36,275 bases of DNA from an archaeon (GTDB taxonomy: Archaea > Asgardarchaeota > Thorarchaeia > Thorarchaeales > Thorarchaeaceae), in NCBI GenBank assembly GCA_024276825.1, contig JAJRWI010000080.1:1-36275 (forward strand), given 5' to 3'. How positions within the stretch are numbered: position 1 is the first letter of the stretch; each line of letters opens with the position of its first letter. Shown here piece by piece: positions 17,145 to 26,643 of the stretch. Both the position numbers and the translations under genes were made by a program. The notes under the pieces were generated by a model. The model worked only from the letters and a program-made list of their open reading frames with translations, searched no databases and was not told the DNA's origin.

Positions 17145-18173
17145 ATGGTGGGTTCAACAAGGAAACTCAATCAAGTGAGAAATTCCTACTACATTTATCT
17201 GCCAAAAGAATGGTGTGCAAGATTTGGACTCGACAAAAATGCGGAAGTGCATTTAGAAGAGACATCTGATGGTTCTCTCATTGTTTCTCCTACTTCAATA
17301 CGTGGAAAAAGCCAACAGCAGGTAAAGTTTTGGATCAAAGACGTCATTCCTGAGAATATTGAGAATATACTAGTGGGTGCATATGTTGTTGGTGTAAGTC
17401 AATTGATGATTGAGTTCGAATCAGAATTGGAAATGGACACCAGAGAGGCAATAAGTGGCACTATTAGAAGACTCCCCGGCTTTGAGATTCTAGATGAGCG
17501 AAGAAATAGCATTCTAGTAAGTGATACAAGTGAAAAACAAGTTGTAATTCCAGTTTTGAAACGGCAGTTTGCAACAGCAAAGTATATGCTGCATGATCTT
17601 CACAAAATGATGGAATCAGGCGAGCCCAAACGAGCAGACAAGATAATTGACCGCGATGATGATGTCGATAGGCATAGATACTTTGTTGAACGCCTAGCCC
17701 ATTTGGCCCTTCAAGATCCAAGTTATGCTCGAAGAATCGGTATATCTCCGGAAGACTGTCTGCATTTCAGTTTGGCTGCAAAATATATTGAACGCATTGC
17801 TGATCATATCTGTAGCGCTGCAAGACAATTCCGAAAAGTAAAGGCAATTAGCAAAAAGATTGTTAACCAGACTGCAAAGCTTGTCATGCTATACGATAAG
17901 ACTTTCAAGAACTTTTTTGCTATAGACTCGCAAAGGAAAAAGTATCCAAAGAAGATCACTGAAGCTGAACATCAAGATGCCTTTGATTCACTATCTGAAT
18001 CAGAAAAAGTATTGAAGGGATTTACAATCACAAAAAGCTCCACTCGCACAACTTCAGCTGCTTTGGTTATTCTATTGTTGCACCTTGAAAGGATTGCATC
18101 CTACTGCCAAGATATTGGTGAGGTCGCAATAAACAGAACAATAGAATCTAGGACTCGCATGCGGGATATATAA
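17145..18173 (+). CDS. AbrB/SpoVT DNA-binding and PhoU-domain phosphate regulator
   Basis: A 342-residue protein. Residues 1-45 (RKLNQVRNSYYIYLPKEWC, then GLDKNAEVHL) are an AbrB/SpoVT swapped-hairpin DNA-binding domain. Residues about 140-340 carry PhoU-like helical bundles (HDLHKMMESGEP; KYIERIADHICSAA; HLERIASYCQDIGE). Such fusions are archaeal regulators of phosphate uptake. I use the ATG at 17145, preceded by AAGTGATT, because it gives the usual compact N-terminus; an in-frame ATG at 17124 would add seven residues and would sit within the promoter elements. It is divergent from pstS, and the shared operator region fits control of the pst operon and itself. Confidence 0.85.
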   Translation: MVGSTRKLNQVRNSYYIYLPKEWCARFGLDKNAEVHLEETSDGSLIVSPTSIRGKSQQQVKFWIKDVIPENIENILVGAYVVGVSQLMIEFESELEMDTREAISGTIRRLPGFEILDERRNSILVSDTSEKQVVIPVLKRQFATAKYMLHDLHKMMESGEPKRADKIIDRDDDVDRHRYFVERLAHLALQDPSYARRIGISPEDCLHFSLAAKYIERIADHICSAARQFRKVKAISKKIVNQTAKLVMLYDKTFKNFFAIDSQRKKYPKKITEAEHQDAFDSLSESEKVLKGFTITKSSTRTTSAALVILLLHLERIASYCQDIGEVAINRTIESRTRMRDI

Positions 18174-18249
18174 GCAACAGGCAGGAGCGATGTTAGAATT
18201 TAAACTATTGAATAAATCAATGCATCGAGGAGTCTGGCAAGTATGATAA

Positions 18250-18774
18250 TCAACGGGTCTTGAACTTTTCTTGAATCGATTTCACCAGTTCCAAGAAAGC
18301 AAGATCGACATTTTCGTTTTCAGTAGCACTCGTTCGAATAAGTTTGAGCCCCCTTACTTCTGCCAATCCTGCAAGCTGATCATCAGTTATCACTGGAGAC
18401 AGGTCAATTTTATTCGCAACCATAATAACAGGCACCTTTCCTGCTCCGCTATAGAGCGCATTTAGCCATCTGTCAATATTGGCCAAGGTTTCGGGTCGTG
18501 TAATATCAACTACCAGAAATGCACCTGCAGCGTTTGAACAGTATTGCTCTCTCAATGCTGAAAAGGACTCTTGCCCACCAAGGTCCCAAATTACAAGCTT
18601 TATTCTTGAGCCATCCACAATAACAGTCTTCACATGGAGGATTGCCCCAATTGTACGGCCTGTGTACATTGAGAGACTATTATACACATACCTTTCGACC
18701 AGCGATGTCTTGCCTACCCCGCTATCTCCAAGAAAGACGAGTTTATGGACATAATCAGGGGTATCTGTTGACAC
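18250..18774 (-). CDS. Ras/Rab-like small GTPase
   Basis: A 174-residue single-domain GTPase. G1 GDSGVGKT (16-23), G2 Thr41, G3 WDLGGQE (63-69), G4 NKID (121-124) and G5 TSA (148-150) are all intact. WDLGGQE is between the Rab (WDTAGQE) and Arf (WDLGGQ) forms; in this family the Gln activates water for hydrolysis. No C-terminal Cys for prenylation and no N-terminal myristoylation site, as usual in Asgard versions. The GTG start has GGAGAG 8 nt upstream. It follows a second GTPase by 52 nt on the same strand, probably as one transcript. Eukaryotic-type GTPases in several copies point to an Asgard genome. Confidence 0.9.
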   Translation of the reverse strand: MSTDTPDYVHKLVFLGDSGVGKTSLVERYVYNSLSMYTGRTIGAILHVKTVIVDGSRIKLVIWDLGGQESFSALREQYCSNAAGAFLVVDITRPETLANIDRWLNALYSGAGKVPVIMVANKIDLSPVITDDQLAGLAEVRGLKLIRTSATENENVDLAFLELVKSIQEKFKTR

Positions 18775-18826
18775 GGATTTCTCTCTCCAAATCTCTGGTT
18801 ACATTAATAGTAAATAAGTCAACCGA

Positions 18827-19363
18827 CTAAGCTGTGGGCATTTCCTTTTCTCTTGCTTTATCAAGTATTCTCTTTGTAAGCCGCATGAATGCCTGTTCAA
18901 CATTTGTGTCTTCCTTGGCACTTGTCTGAACATAATCAAAGGCGTATTTATTTACAATTCCGTTTATCAGGTCTTTACTTGTCTTACTCTTGAGATCGCA
19001 CTTGTTTTCAACCAGAACTACTGGTATTGTAGAAGTTACGCTATATAGGGTGGAAATCCAATCATCTATTCTATCAAGAGTTTCAGGTCGTGTTCTATCA
19101 AACACAAAAAATGCTCCAGCAGCGTTTTGATAATATGCCTTTCTTAATTGTGCAAAACTGTCCTGACCTGCAATATCCCAGATTACCAGTTTGACAAGTA
19201 CATCATCAATATGGATTTTTTTCACATGGATGTCAGTACCAATAGTTGCTAAATAATCGCCTTCAAAACTATCATAGACATAACGGCCCACCAAGCTAGT
19301 CTTGCCTACTGCGCCTTCACCTAGAAAGACGAGTTTGAATAGGTAATCTGCTTTGTCTGGCAG
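18827..19363 (-). CDS. Ras/Rab-like small GTPase with apparent CTG start
   Basis: A 178-residue GTPase: G1 GEGAVGKT (15-22), G3 WDIAGQD (62-68), G4 NKCD (120-123), G5 TSA (147-149). There is no ATG, GTG or TTG between the in-frame TAG upstream and the P-loop; the first ordinary start (TTG at 19294) would delete the nucleotide-binding loop. GGAGAG lies exactly 8 nt before a CTG at 19363, the same motif and spacing as at the downstream GTPase, so I place the start there. Asp68 follows the catalytic Gln in place of the usual Glu. No C-terminal Cys. A sequencing error or an ATT-type start cannot be excluded. Confidence 0.82.
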   Translation of the reverse strand: MPDKADYLFKLVFLGEGAVGKTSLVGRYVYDSFEGDYLATIGTDIHVKKIHIDDVLVKLVIWDIAGQDSFAQLRKAYYQNAAGAFFVFDRTRPETLDRIDDWISTLYSVTSTIPVVLVENKCDLKSKTSKDLINGIVNKYAFDYVQTSAKEDTNVEQAFMRLTKRILDKAREKEMPTA

Positions 19364-19505
19364 GGGTCTGACTCTCCAATTCTACTGCTTTTGAAAATGC
19401 TTTTGTTGTTTGTATCTAATAACAGTATCGCAGTTCTATCATATCTGTTCAATTATAACCAAAAGAACAAAAAGAGGCTAAAGCTTCAATTCTTTTGATG
19501 TTGTT

Positions 19506-20297
19506 ATGAAAATAGGGACATTTGCACGAGAGAACTCACAAGTAGAAAGGGCCATTCAGTTCTCTCCTGATTTCATTGACCTAAGAATGGACCTCAATTA
19601 TAGTCTGAGTTTTCAAAAGATAACCATGATGCTTAGCGACACTGACATTGAGATAACTCTTCATCTTCCATCAAGCCCTGATTGGAAGCCACAAGAGATC
19701 AGCAGGGAGATTGTTCCCTATATTGATATTGGGGCAGAGATCGGTGCAAAACTTGTCACAATTCACACTACATTATCACCTCTCTTCTATACAGATGAAG
19801 ACATTGACAATTTCCTGCAATCGGTAGTTCTCGCTCATGATGCAGCATTAGAAGTTCGAATTACTCTTGCTGTTGAGAATCTTGGCTTATATTATTCAGA
19901 GCTCGAGTTACTCTTTGAAAGCTGTCCAAGGATGAGGCTCGCTCTGGATATTGGTCATGGCCAGATATATTCCACAGAAAATCGGAGTATTGCAATAATT
20001 CAATCTTTCTATGATCGCATTGAGATGGTCAATGTTCATGACAACCATGGTTCAAGAATGCTTGAAGAAGTCATATCCATGCAAAAAAATGATACAATTT
20101 CAAAGGAAACAATGCGCGAGCTTGGTAAGAAGCATGATGAGCATCTTCCCATCGGAGAGGGAGAAATTGATTTCAAAGCAATATTTGGTAAGCTCAAGAA
20201 GAGAGGCTATGATAAACGCTTTCTTATGATGTGCAAGGACCCATTCAAATTCCCAGATGAACGTGAAAAATTCTTGAATCTGTGGGATGAAGCCTAG
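19506..20297 (+). CDS. sugar phosphate isomerase/epimerase-like TIM-barrel protein (AP endonuclease 2 superfamily)
   Basis: A 263-residue protein of the xylose-isomerase-like TIM-barrel superfamily. Metal-ligand type segments occur in barrel order: LHLPSSP, TIHTT, AVENLG (Glu), ALDIGHG (Asp/His), NVHDNHG (His) and IGEGEIDF (Glu). Members isomerise or epimerise sugars, or cut abasic DNA; this one lacks features that would settle the substrate. No Shine-Dalgarno. Its stop overlaps that of the convergent zinc-ribbon gene by 4 nt. Confidence 0.82.
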   Translation: MKIGTFARENSQVERAIQFSPDFIDLRMDLNYSLSFQKITMMLSDTDIEITLHLPSSPDWKPQEISREIVPYIDIGAEIGAKLVTIHTTLSPLFYTDEDIDNFLQSVVLAHDAALEVRITLAVENLGLYYSELELLFESCPRMRLALDIGHGQIYSTENRSIAIIQSFYDRIEMVNVHDNHGSRMLEEVISMQKNDTISKETMRELGKKHDEHLPIGEGEIDFKAIFGKLKKRGYDKRFLMMCKDPFKFPDEREKFLNLWDEA

Positions 20298-21241
20298 GAT
20301 TTGGACGCAATCGATCTTGCGAGTTTATCAACCTCAGCTATTCCATCGGGGTCCCCAGCCTTAGCAAATAGTGCTCTTGCAATTCGCACAATCTCTACAG
20401 CCTTGTCATATTTTGATTGTACAACAAAGAAGCGTGCTTGCTTGAGCCTTGCTTGAGCCATGGCGCTATAGACATCAGGAGGATAGTCGTAGTTGTCAAT
20501 AGTGATTATTGCACCACATTTAGGACAATGGGTGGGACGATCCACAATATCTTCAGTGGGCGTTGGAGCACGAGTTGCTGGAGTGGGGGCTTCAACCACA
20601 GGCTTGGGAGTCGCTTCTTCAGAAGGAGTTGCTTCCATAGAATCATATCTTGAAGATCTAAACTCTTCAGAAATATCTGAAAGCACATGACCTTCTTCTA
20701 CTTCCACAGATGAAGGTGATTCTTTGTCTTTAGAGATGAGAGCAGAATGTGCACCCAAAAGTTGCTCTTCAATTTCAGATGTATCAGGTGCATCAATAGC
20801 TGGCGCTTCACCCCCTGCAGCGGCAGGTCCTGCAGTACCAGCTGGCATTTCACTGGGTCCCTCTAGTAATTCATGAACCTCGCTTGCCCGTAGCATCCGA
20901 GTTTCAACAATTGAGCCATCTTCTTCACTAATGCCAACTACTTCAGCTCTAGAGAAGGTCTCTCTCGCCTTATCCAATTCACTCTTTCCTCGTTTCTTTG
21001 CAGTTCGGCGAATCCGATCCTTTTGAATCTGGCTTGGGCGGACCCATTCATCATTGGTAGTAGGGGGAGGGGGATTTGCACCAAAAGAAGTAACTTCTTC
21101 AGAGGAATCAGTTGTAATTGATTCTGCTGCAGGCTCTGGCTTTGGAACCTTTTTTACCGGCTTAAGCAAAGAGGCGCCACAGCGAATACAGAACTTTCTT
21201 GTCGGCTGATTAGCCTTACCGCATTTTGGACAAGTCTTCAT
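20294..21241 (-). CDS. zinc-ribbon protein with disordered middle and C-terminal helical (TPR-like) domain
   Basis: A 315-residue protein. An N-terminal zinc ribbon has Cys4, Cys7, Cys18 and Cys21 (TCPKCG ... FCIRCG). Residues about 27-230 are rich in Pro, Glu, Ser, Thr and Ala and look disordered. A second, unpaired CPKCG lies near residue 240, followed by an amphipathic helical region (AQARLKQARFFV, KYDKAVEIVRIARALFAKAGD) like a single TPR or MIT-like hairpin pair. Such proteins are usually adaptors; no function can be assigned. It has its own start region and converges with the TIM-barrel gene. Confidence 0.7.
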   Translation of the reverse strand: MKTCPKCGKANQPTRKFCIRCGASLLKPVKKVPKPEPAAESITTDSSEEVTSFGANPPPPTTNDEWVRPSQIQKDRIRRTAKKRGKSELDKARETFSRAEVVGISEEDGSIVETRMLRASEVHELLEGPSEMPAGTAGPAAAGGEAPAIDAPDTSEIEEQLLGAHSALISKDKESPSSVEVEEGHVLSDISEEFRSSRYDSMEATPSEEATPKPVVEAPTPATRAPTPTEDIVDRPTHCPKCGAIITIDNYDYPPDVYSAMAQARLKQARFFVVQSKYDKAVEIVRIARALFAKAGDPDGIAEVDKLARSIASKS

Positions 21242-21602
21242 CTTGCCAGCCTCTTTCTCCTTCGACTCAATCTTCTATTACATTCCTACTGATATAAGTT
21301 TGCGGAGTGAAAACAAGGCCAATGCTTCTGTCCTAAGATCAATTATATCAATAGCATTGAAATGACCTTTGGAAATTTGGGACATGAAATAGTAAGTTTC
21401 AGTCTATATTGCTAGTGACCTTAGTCCTGTGAGTTATGCAATCACTATTTATTTCGGGATTGTGCTTGAATACATAAGACTTGAACAAAGACTGACACTC
21501 TCGAAATGTGCCAAGTGCGGTCTTCTTGATGGACAGGACTGAGATGTCCAAAATTGTTCAATTAAAAAATGAACAGCAAAATGGCCCCTCCCATTTTTTC
21601 TA
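21242..21602. other. 361-nt gap without a supported gene
   Basis: The stretch is AT-rich. On the plus strand a 37-codon frame (21429-21542, ending in SKCAKCGLLDGQD) contains one CxxC pair, but it has no ribosome-binding site, so I do not call it. Near the right end two inverted repeats (GTTCA...TGAAC at about 21556-21573 and AAAATGG...CCATTTT at about 21581-21600) lie just after the ATP-grasp stop codon; read on the minus strand each is followed by T-rich sequence, so they may terminate that gene. Confidence 0.45.
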
Positions 21603-22811
21603 TTAAACTCCATTCTCATTATCTCTAATTTTACATTCCATTTGAATTGAACTTGCAATTTTACATGCTATCCCGTAGGCTGCTTCCAGGCTTTTCTCAA
21701 TAGTTATGATTGTGCATATCGGAGACCTGCGCTCAACAAGCATACCAGTGGGAGTCAAGTCGAAGGTATGCGGGAACTGTGAGAGGTCAGGACATATCCC
21801 ATCATGCCTTGCATAGACTATCATTTTCACAACAGGCTTGAGCTCAATTCTCTTGGTTGGCAGGCGGCCATTACATGCATTCAAGTGCATCTCAAGAATT
21901 GATGCATTGCTACTGAGTTCTAGCATCTCCAGAGTTCCTTGAATTCGAGGGTTTATTTCCATTAAGAAAATCTCATCATCTCTTATCATAAAATCAAATC
22001 CATTGGATCCAATAAGACCTATAGACTTGCAGATTGATTCGGAAACCCTCTTGATTTTGCTTTGTATGCTGCGTGAGATTTCTAGCGGCCAGTAATTTCC
22101 ACAATACACAAAATCATTGTTTCTGCCGGCGCTCGGCATTCCAATTAGTTGACCCTGAATTGATATTACCTTTACATCATTACCAGTTGAGATGACACTA
22201 CAACTTGCATCAATCCCATTGATGTATTCTTGGATGACAACTGGATTCTTTCTCTCTTTTTGCTGATACAATTCAATGGCTTGCTCAAGATTTAGAAGTA
22301 AATGAATTCGGGAGCCTCCACCAGAATGAATTGATCTCATCACACAAGGAAATCTAATTCTTTTGCACGCTCGAATCAGCGAAGATTTGCTATTTGCTAT
22401 AAGGCGGTTAGGATAATTAATTTCCAGTTCATCCGCCAGTTTTGAGAGAACTTTTGGGTTTCTGGCAGTTTCCATCCTTGATCCAGTATTGCCCATTACT
22501 TGCCAATTTTCGCTTATTCTTTTTAGTGCCATATAGTGATCATCAAATCCACTGCCCACAACTACATAATCAATATCACAATCAATGAACTTCGCCCTGA
22601 AGTTTTCCACAAGAGCTTGGCTCACTTTCATTTCTTCAACTTTATCAAAAGCCGGACTATTAATTGCAGTCCAGTCATCGCAACAAGCACCAAGGTCGCT
22701 ATCGCCCCAATAGTCTGAAACATATACCTTTGCTCCGAGCCGCTTTGCTGAACATGCAATTGGGCGAGCATTGAAACCAATGATACCAATTGAACAGCCT
22801 TTGAATGACAT
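21603..22811 (-). CDS. ATP-grasp superfamily enzyme (COG2232-like carboligase)
   Basis: A 402-residue protein. The N-terminal Rossmann-like part begins GIIGFNARPIACSAKRLGAKVYVSDYWGDSDL in two halves (about 8-40), the signature of an archaeal ATP-grasp group annotated as related to biotin carboxylase. The ATP-grasp core includes VMRSIHSGGGSRIHLL, VIQEYINGIDASC and LMEINPRIQGTLEM, whose Glu and Asn bind the magnesium ions. These enzymes join a carboxylate to an amine, thiol or imidazole through an acyl phosphate; the substrate is unknown. Start ATG at 22811. Divergent from the multihaem cytochrome, with no other operon partner. Confidence 0.8.
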   Translation of the reverse strand: MSFKGCSIGIIGFNARPIACSAKRLGAKVYVSDYWGDSDLGACCDDWTAINSPAFDKVEEMKVSQALVENFRAKFIDCDIDYVVVGSGFDDHYMALKRISENWQVMGNTGSRMETARNPKVLSKLADELEINYPNRLIANSKSSLIRACKRIRFPCVMRSIHSGGGSRIHLLLNLEQAIELYQQKERKNPVVIQEYINGIDASCSVISTGNDVKVISIQGQLIGMPSAGRNNDFVYCGNYWPLEISRSIQSKIKRVSESICKSIGLIGSNGFDFMIRDDEIFLMEINPRIQGTLEMLELSSNASILEMHLNACNGRLPTKRIELKPVVKMIVYARHDGICPDLSQFPHTFDLTPTGMLVERRSPICTIITIEKSLEAAYGIACKIASSIQMECKIRDNENGV

Positions 22812-22995
22812 GGATTATTCAATATGTGATGACTCCATTATAGTATAAAAATATGAGAACTGATCTGAACATTCAAGCATGAATTAGTGCGATTTCATTG
22901 AATTAACAAGGATATTATTTCGATATATCATCTGAATCTGTATTGATGTAATAACAGCGTAATTATCATTGGTTAGAAATATAAATATCATTTAA

Positions 22996-23013
22996 TTATA
23001 AGATATATTTAAA
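22996..23013 (+). promoter_or_regulatory. likely TATA box of the multihaem cytochrome gene
   Basis: A very AT-rich block (ATTATAAGATATATTTAA) lies 43-60 nt before the chosen ATG at 23056. Archaeal transcription would start about 25 nt downstream, near 23030, which is beyond the in-frame ATG at 23020 and so supports the later start with its AAGGAG. Confidence 0.5.
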
Positions 23014-23055
23014 TTTAATATGTTCTTTGAAATAATTACAAGGAGAAAAAAGGTA

Positions 23056-24456
23056 ATGGTATATTATACCGATTTGCCGAAGAGCGACAGACGCTGGGTT
23101 GTGGGTTACTACCTATTCCTATGTCTGATCGGTTTCGCCGTTCTCCTAGGACCAGTAGGCGGTGGAATTCCAATAAATATCATTGGAAATCCGGGCCGAA
23201 ATCAACATGAGATTGCAACTCCAAATTATGGCACTAGCCCGTCTGATTGTCAGACCTGCCATCCTGATGAGTTCAACTATTGGAATCAAACAGGTCATGC
23301 CACGCACATGAGTGTTGTGAACTCAACGCACGTGCGAATTGGAGCATACACAGTTGTATCTTGGGCCTTCTTCAACACTTCCTGTTCAGAGTGTCACACA
23401 ACTGGTTGGGACAATTCAACAGGAACTCCCACGTATGATTTCTTGGGAGTTAATTGTTTTGCGTGTCACAACTCAACCGGATATGTTGACTATTCTGGTG
23501 ATGCTTGTTCCACATGTCACAGACCAAGTGGCGAGGAGCATCCTCATGAATATGTCCCATGGGAAAACTCAGCCCATGCAAACTCCCTGAACGACTTGCG
23601 TAGCACAACTGAAGAAGTTCCTGCTGCAGAGTGTATGCATTGTATGTCCACCGAGGGTTTTGTGTACCAACAGAACCCCGATACGATTGGCAGTGATGTC
23701 AATACTGATTTTGATCCTTACGGGGACTACAATCCAATCTCATGTCCCGCCTGCCATGCAGTTCATGCAAATTGGTCTGCCGTTTCACCTGGTATGATTC
23801 GTGCAGTTAATGACACGCAACTATGCGTAACATGCCATTGGGAAGACCAAATATGGACAGGGGGCCCACACCAGCTTGCTGGAGTTGAATGCACAGACTG
23901 CCACGGTTATGACATTGCCCCAGGTGACAATGTGTTTCTGAACCACACCTTTTCAGTCAATCCAGACAAGGCGTGTGGACAGGCACCAGAGTGCCATATG
24001 GGACAAGAGGACTGGGCGGTCGGTCAGCTTGAGGCGATTCAGAATGCCTTTGACGCACTTTCGCAGGAGATTCTTGATGAGGCTAATTCCCTGCAGGAAG
24101 TCATAAATGCCTATAATGCAACCGACGGTGCCAATCATACATTGGTCACTGAAGTCCAGCAGACCATCGACGAAGTTGTTGAGAATGTTGGGCTGCTTGT
24201 TGCTGATGGTTCTCATGGCTTCCATGATCCAGCAGGAATAAGCTCAAGTCTCACTGCAGAGTACGCAAAGCTGCTGAATGCTAAGGTCTATTTCTATGAG
24301 AACATACCACCTGAAACAGTTACAGTCACACAAACTGTCACACAGACTGTCACAGTTCCAGTTGAAATGACCAATACACTCATGCTGGCTGGCGGAGCAG
24401 TAGGCGGCATCATTGTCGGGTTGCTCCTAGGAATAGTTGTAGGTAAGCGGCGCTAG
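23056..24456 (+). CDS. membrane-anchored multihaem cytochrome c with two atypical haem sites
   Basis: A 466-residue exported cytochrome. Residues 14-34 form a signal/anchor helix. Seven canonical CXXCH haem sites begin at Cys65, 110, 134, 151, 230, 257 and 279. Cys193 starts CMHCM, a CXXCH-like site with Met instead of His, and Cys307-Cys313-His314 form CX5CH. A GSHGFHDP segment (386-393) may supply distal ligands. Then come a Thr/Val-rich stalk (421-436, repeated TVTQ), a C-terminal membrane helix (about 441-463) and a basic tail, so the haem domain faces outside. It probably moves electrons at the cell surface; donor and acceptor are unknown. ATG 23056 has AAGGAG 10 nt upstream. Confidence 0.9.
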   Translation: MVYYTDLPKSDRRWVVGYYLFLCLIGFAVLLGPVGGGIPINIIGNPGRNQHEIATPNYGTSPSDCQTCHPDEFNYWNQTGHATHMSVVNSTHVRIGAYTVVSWAFFNTSCSECHTTGWDNSTGTPTYDFLGVNCFACHNSTGYVDYSGDACSTCHRPSGEEHPHEYVPWENSAHANSLNDLRSTTEEVPAAECMHCMSTEGFVYQQNPDTIGSDVNTDFDPYGDYNPISCPACHAVHANWSAVSPGMIRAVNDTQLCVTCHWEDQIWTGGPHQLAGVECTDCHGYDIAPGDNVFLNHTFSVNPDKACGQAPECHMGQEDWAVGQLEAIQNAFDALSQEILDEANSLQEVINAYNATDGANHTLVTEVQQTIDEVVENVGLLVADGSHGFHDPAGISSSLTAEYAKLLNAKVYFYENIPPETVTVTQTVTQTVTVPVEMTNTLMLAGGAVGGIIVGLLLGIVVGKRR

Positions 24457-24464
24457 TTTAACGC

Positions 24465-24492
24465 GGGGATTTTCATCCCCTTTTCTTTTTTT
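24465..24492 (+). terminator. terminator after the multihaem cytochrome gene
   Basis: A perfect 6-bp GC-rich stem (GGGGAT / ATCCCC, loop TTTC) ends at 24480 and is followed by TTTTCTTTTTTT. It begins 9 nt after the cytochrome stop codon. The remaining 140 nt up to the feoB stop show no gene. Confidence 0.8.
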
Positions 24493-24632
24493 GCATTATT
24501 CTTCGCTGTCAAGTATTTCTGTGTGCTGAGAGTGTCGAAATGCAAAGAGGTGAATTTCAATCATTAAATGCCATTGCCTTAACACTAGTCATCGAGCCGA
24601 GTTTAGTAAAGCTCACTGACTGATTGCAATAT

Positions 24633-26612
24633 TTAGATCATAATTAGCGATTGAATCAAAAACTCCAATAATCTGTATACTATTCCCCCAACAATTATTG
24701 CAGTTATTAGATTCGCTAATGCGATTGCAATAGTAGGTCGCCACCCAAATTCTTTGATTAATATTGCGAGGGTTGATATACATGGGATATATAGCATTCC
24801 AATAAGTGCAAGCACGATGAATTGAACAGGCGTTAGAACTAGCGCAAGGTTTGTTCCATAGATGGCAACCAATAAAAGAAGAATGTACTCCTTTCTAATG
24901 ACGCCGAAAATCAATAATATTCCAGCGATTGCAGGTAATCCAAGCCACCAAACAGTAAGCGGAGCTAGAAAGTTGCTTATTGGGTCAAGGAACCCAAATG
25001 CATACATTCCCTGAACCAACGCGCTTCCAAGTATATACAACGGAAAGACCATGTAGATAATTGATTTTGTCCGTGTCCAAGTCTGCTTTGTTACTACAGA
25101 GAAGGAAGGAACTCTAAGAGTATGAATTTCCATTATCAGACCAGTCGTTTCTCCAGACAATGCTTTGAATGCCATTCGACCCACTATGAACATAATAAAG
25201 ATATCAATAAGATAGAGTGCCAATGCCCATTCAATGCTAACAAATGCGGCAACAAGACCAAGAATAATAATGGTTCTCGCAGAACATGGGGCGAAAGTAA
25301 TTGCGAGTGCTGCAAGCATTCTCTCACGTCGGGTTTCCAGTATTCTGGTTGTGTAAATGGCAGGAACATTGCAGCCGTAACCAAGTATCAATGGAACCAG
25401 CGCTTTACCATGTAGCCCAATCTTGTGCATGAAGCTGTCCATCATAAATGCCACTCTTGGTAGAATTCCAGAATCTTCAATCACTGTGAGCATAAGATAA
25501 AAAGGAATTATATAAGGCACAACCAGTGTGATTCCAGCAACAATGCCACCGAAGGCACCGTTCCATAATATGCTGATAACTGGTCCACTTACAACTGGAT
25601 CCACGGGTTGAAAGAATCCAAATAGCTGAGAGAGGATATCAGATAAGAAATTTCCAACTAAGAATGTCCACAACAGCAATGTGGCAATGACCATAAATGA
25701 AACAACATAGCCAAAAACCCGATGAGTCACAATGCGGTCGAGCTTTTCTGATAATGTTGCTTCTATTTCGGTGTTTATCTGGGAGTCGTTTGCAATCCTG
25801 CTTGCGCATGAGTATCTCTCAGAGTTAATGATTGAAAAGCAAGGTTCTTGATGGATGTCCTCTAATTCAATGGCAAGTTGGTTGGCTAGGATGATTATTT
25901 CCTTAGATTCTGATTCCATCTGCTCACGTACTTCTTCATCATCTTCCAACAGCTTAATTGCAATCCATCTTAGAGGATACCCCAATTGAAGTTTGATGGA
26001 CTTGAGGAACTTGACAAGTTTCTCAATCCTCTCTTCCACTTCTGCCCCATATCGAATTAGTGGTTTCTTTTCTTGTGGGGCATTTTTGGCCACCCCTACA
26101 GCTACTTCCATTAAATCATGAAGACCCTCGCCACGAATAGCCACAGTGGGAATGACTGGCACTCCAAGAGCAGCTTGTAGCTTATCAATATCTATAATGA
26201 GCCCCTTTTTCAAAGCAATGTCCATCTGATTGACACAAATGACAAGTGGGACTTCCAGCTCCATCAATTGAAGAGTAAAGTACAGATTGCGTTCTAATAC
26301 TGATGCATCAATGACATTAATTACGACATTTGGCTCTTCAAAGGCAATATACTCTCTAGAAACTACTTCCTCAAGAGAGAATGTTGAGAACGAGTATATT
26401 CCAGGTAGATCAATAACTTCAATATCATAGTTCTCAAAACGAAGATATCCCTTTGCAAGCTCAACTGTCTTTCCCGGCCAATTTCCTATGATCTGACGAG
26501 AGCCTGTGAGATGATTGAAAATCACACTCTTGCCAACATTGGCATTTCCAGCAAGAGCAATAACCAGTTGTTTGTCTGCCGCTTCCATTGATGTCTTGTC
26601 TTCAGAAGGCAT
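24633..26612 (-). CDS. feoB: ferrous iron transport protein B
   Basis: A 659-residue FeoB. The N-terminal G domain has G1 GNANVGKS (22-29), G2 Thr in NWPGKTVE, G3 DLPGIYSF and G4 NQMD. A helical GDI-like part follows, then a membrane domain of about 8-10 helices with the two gate motifs GYGCNVPAI and FAPCSAR. It takes up Fe2+ across the cytoplasmic membrane. I use the ATG at 26612, preceded by AGGTCA at 9 nt; GTG at 26636 (GGGAG 12 nt upstream) and ATG at 26588 are alternatives. The long in-frame extension to 26720 overlaps the regulator gene and is unlikely. Cotranscribed after dtxR-feoA. Confidence 0.94.
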   Translation of the reverse strand: MPSEDKTSMEAADKQLVIALAGNANVGKSVIFNHLTGSRQIIGNWPGKTVELAKGYLRFENYDIEVIDLPGIYSFSTFSLEEVVSREYIAFEEPNVVINVIDASVLERNLYFTLQLMELEVPLVICVNQMDIALKKGLIIDIDKLQAALGVPVIPTVAIRGEGLHDLMEVAVGVAKNAPQEKKPLIRYGAEVEERIEKLVKFLKSIKLQLGYPLRWIAIKLLEDDEEVREQMESESKEIIILANQLAIELEDIHQEPCFSIINSERYSCASRIANDSQINTEIEATLSEKLDRIVTHRVFGYVVSFMVIATLLLWTFLVGNFLSDILSQLFGFFQPVDPVVSGPVISILWNGAFGGIVAGITLVVPYIIPFYLMLTVIEDSGILPRVAFMMDSFMHKIGLHGKALVPLILGYGCNVPAIYTTRILETRRERMLAALAITFAPCSARTIIILGLVAAFVSIEWALALYLIDIFIMFIVGRMAFKALSGETTGLIMEIHTLRVPSFSVVTKQTWTRTKSIIYMVFPLYILGSALVQGMYAFGFLDPISNFLAPLTVWWLGLPAIAGILLIFGVIRKEYILLLLVAIYGTNLALVLTPVQFIVLALIGMLYIPCISTLAILIKEFGWRPTIAIALANLITAIIVGGIVYRLLEFLIQSLIMI

Positions 26613-26643
26613 AGAGCAATGACCTGTAAGTCTCACTATATGA

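Noticed and set aside
21429..21542. 37-codon plus-strand frame with a CxxC near its end
   Set aside because: GTG start without ribosome-binding site or promoter, very short, and no recognisable family; kept only as a note on the gap.
24493..24632. Small gene or RNA between the cytochrome and feoB
   Set aside because: No convincing frame, promoter or structured RNA beyond the terminator hairpin already listed.
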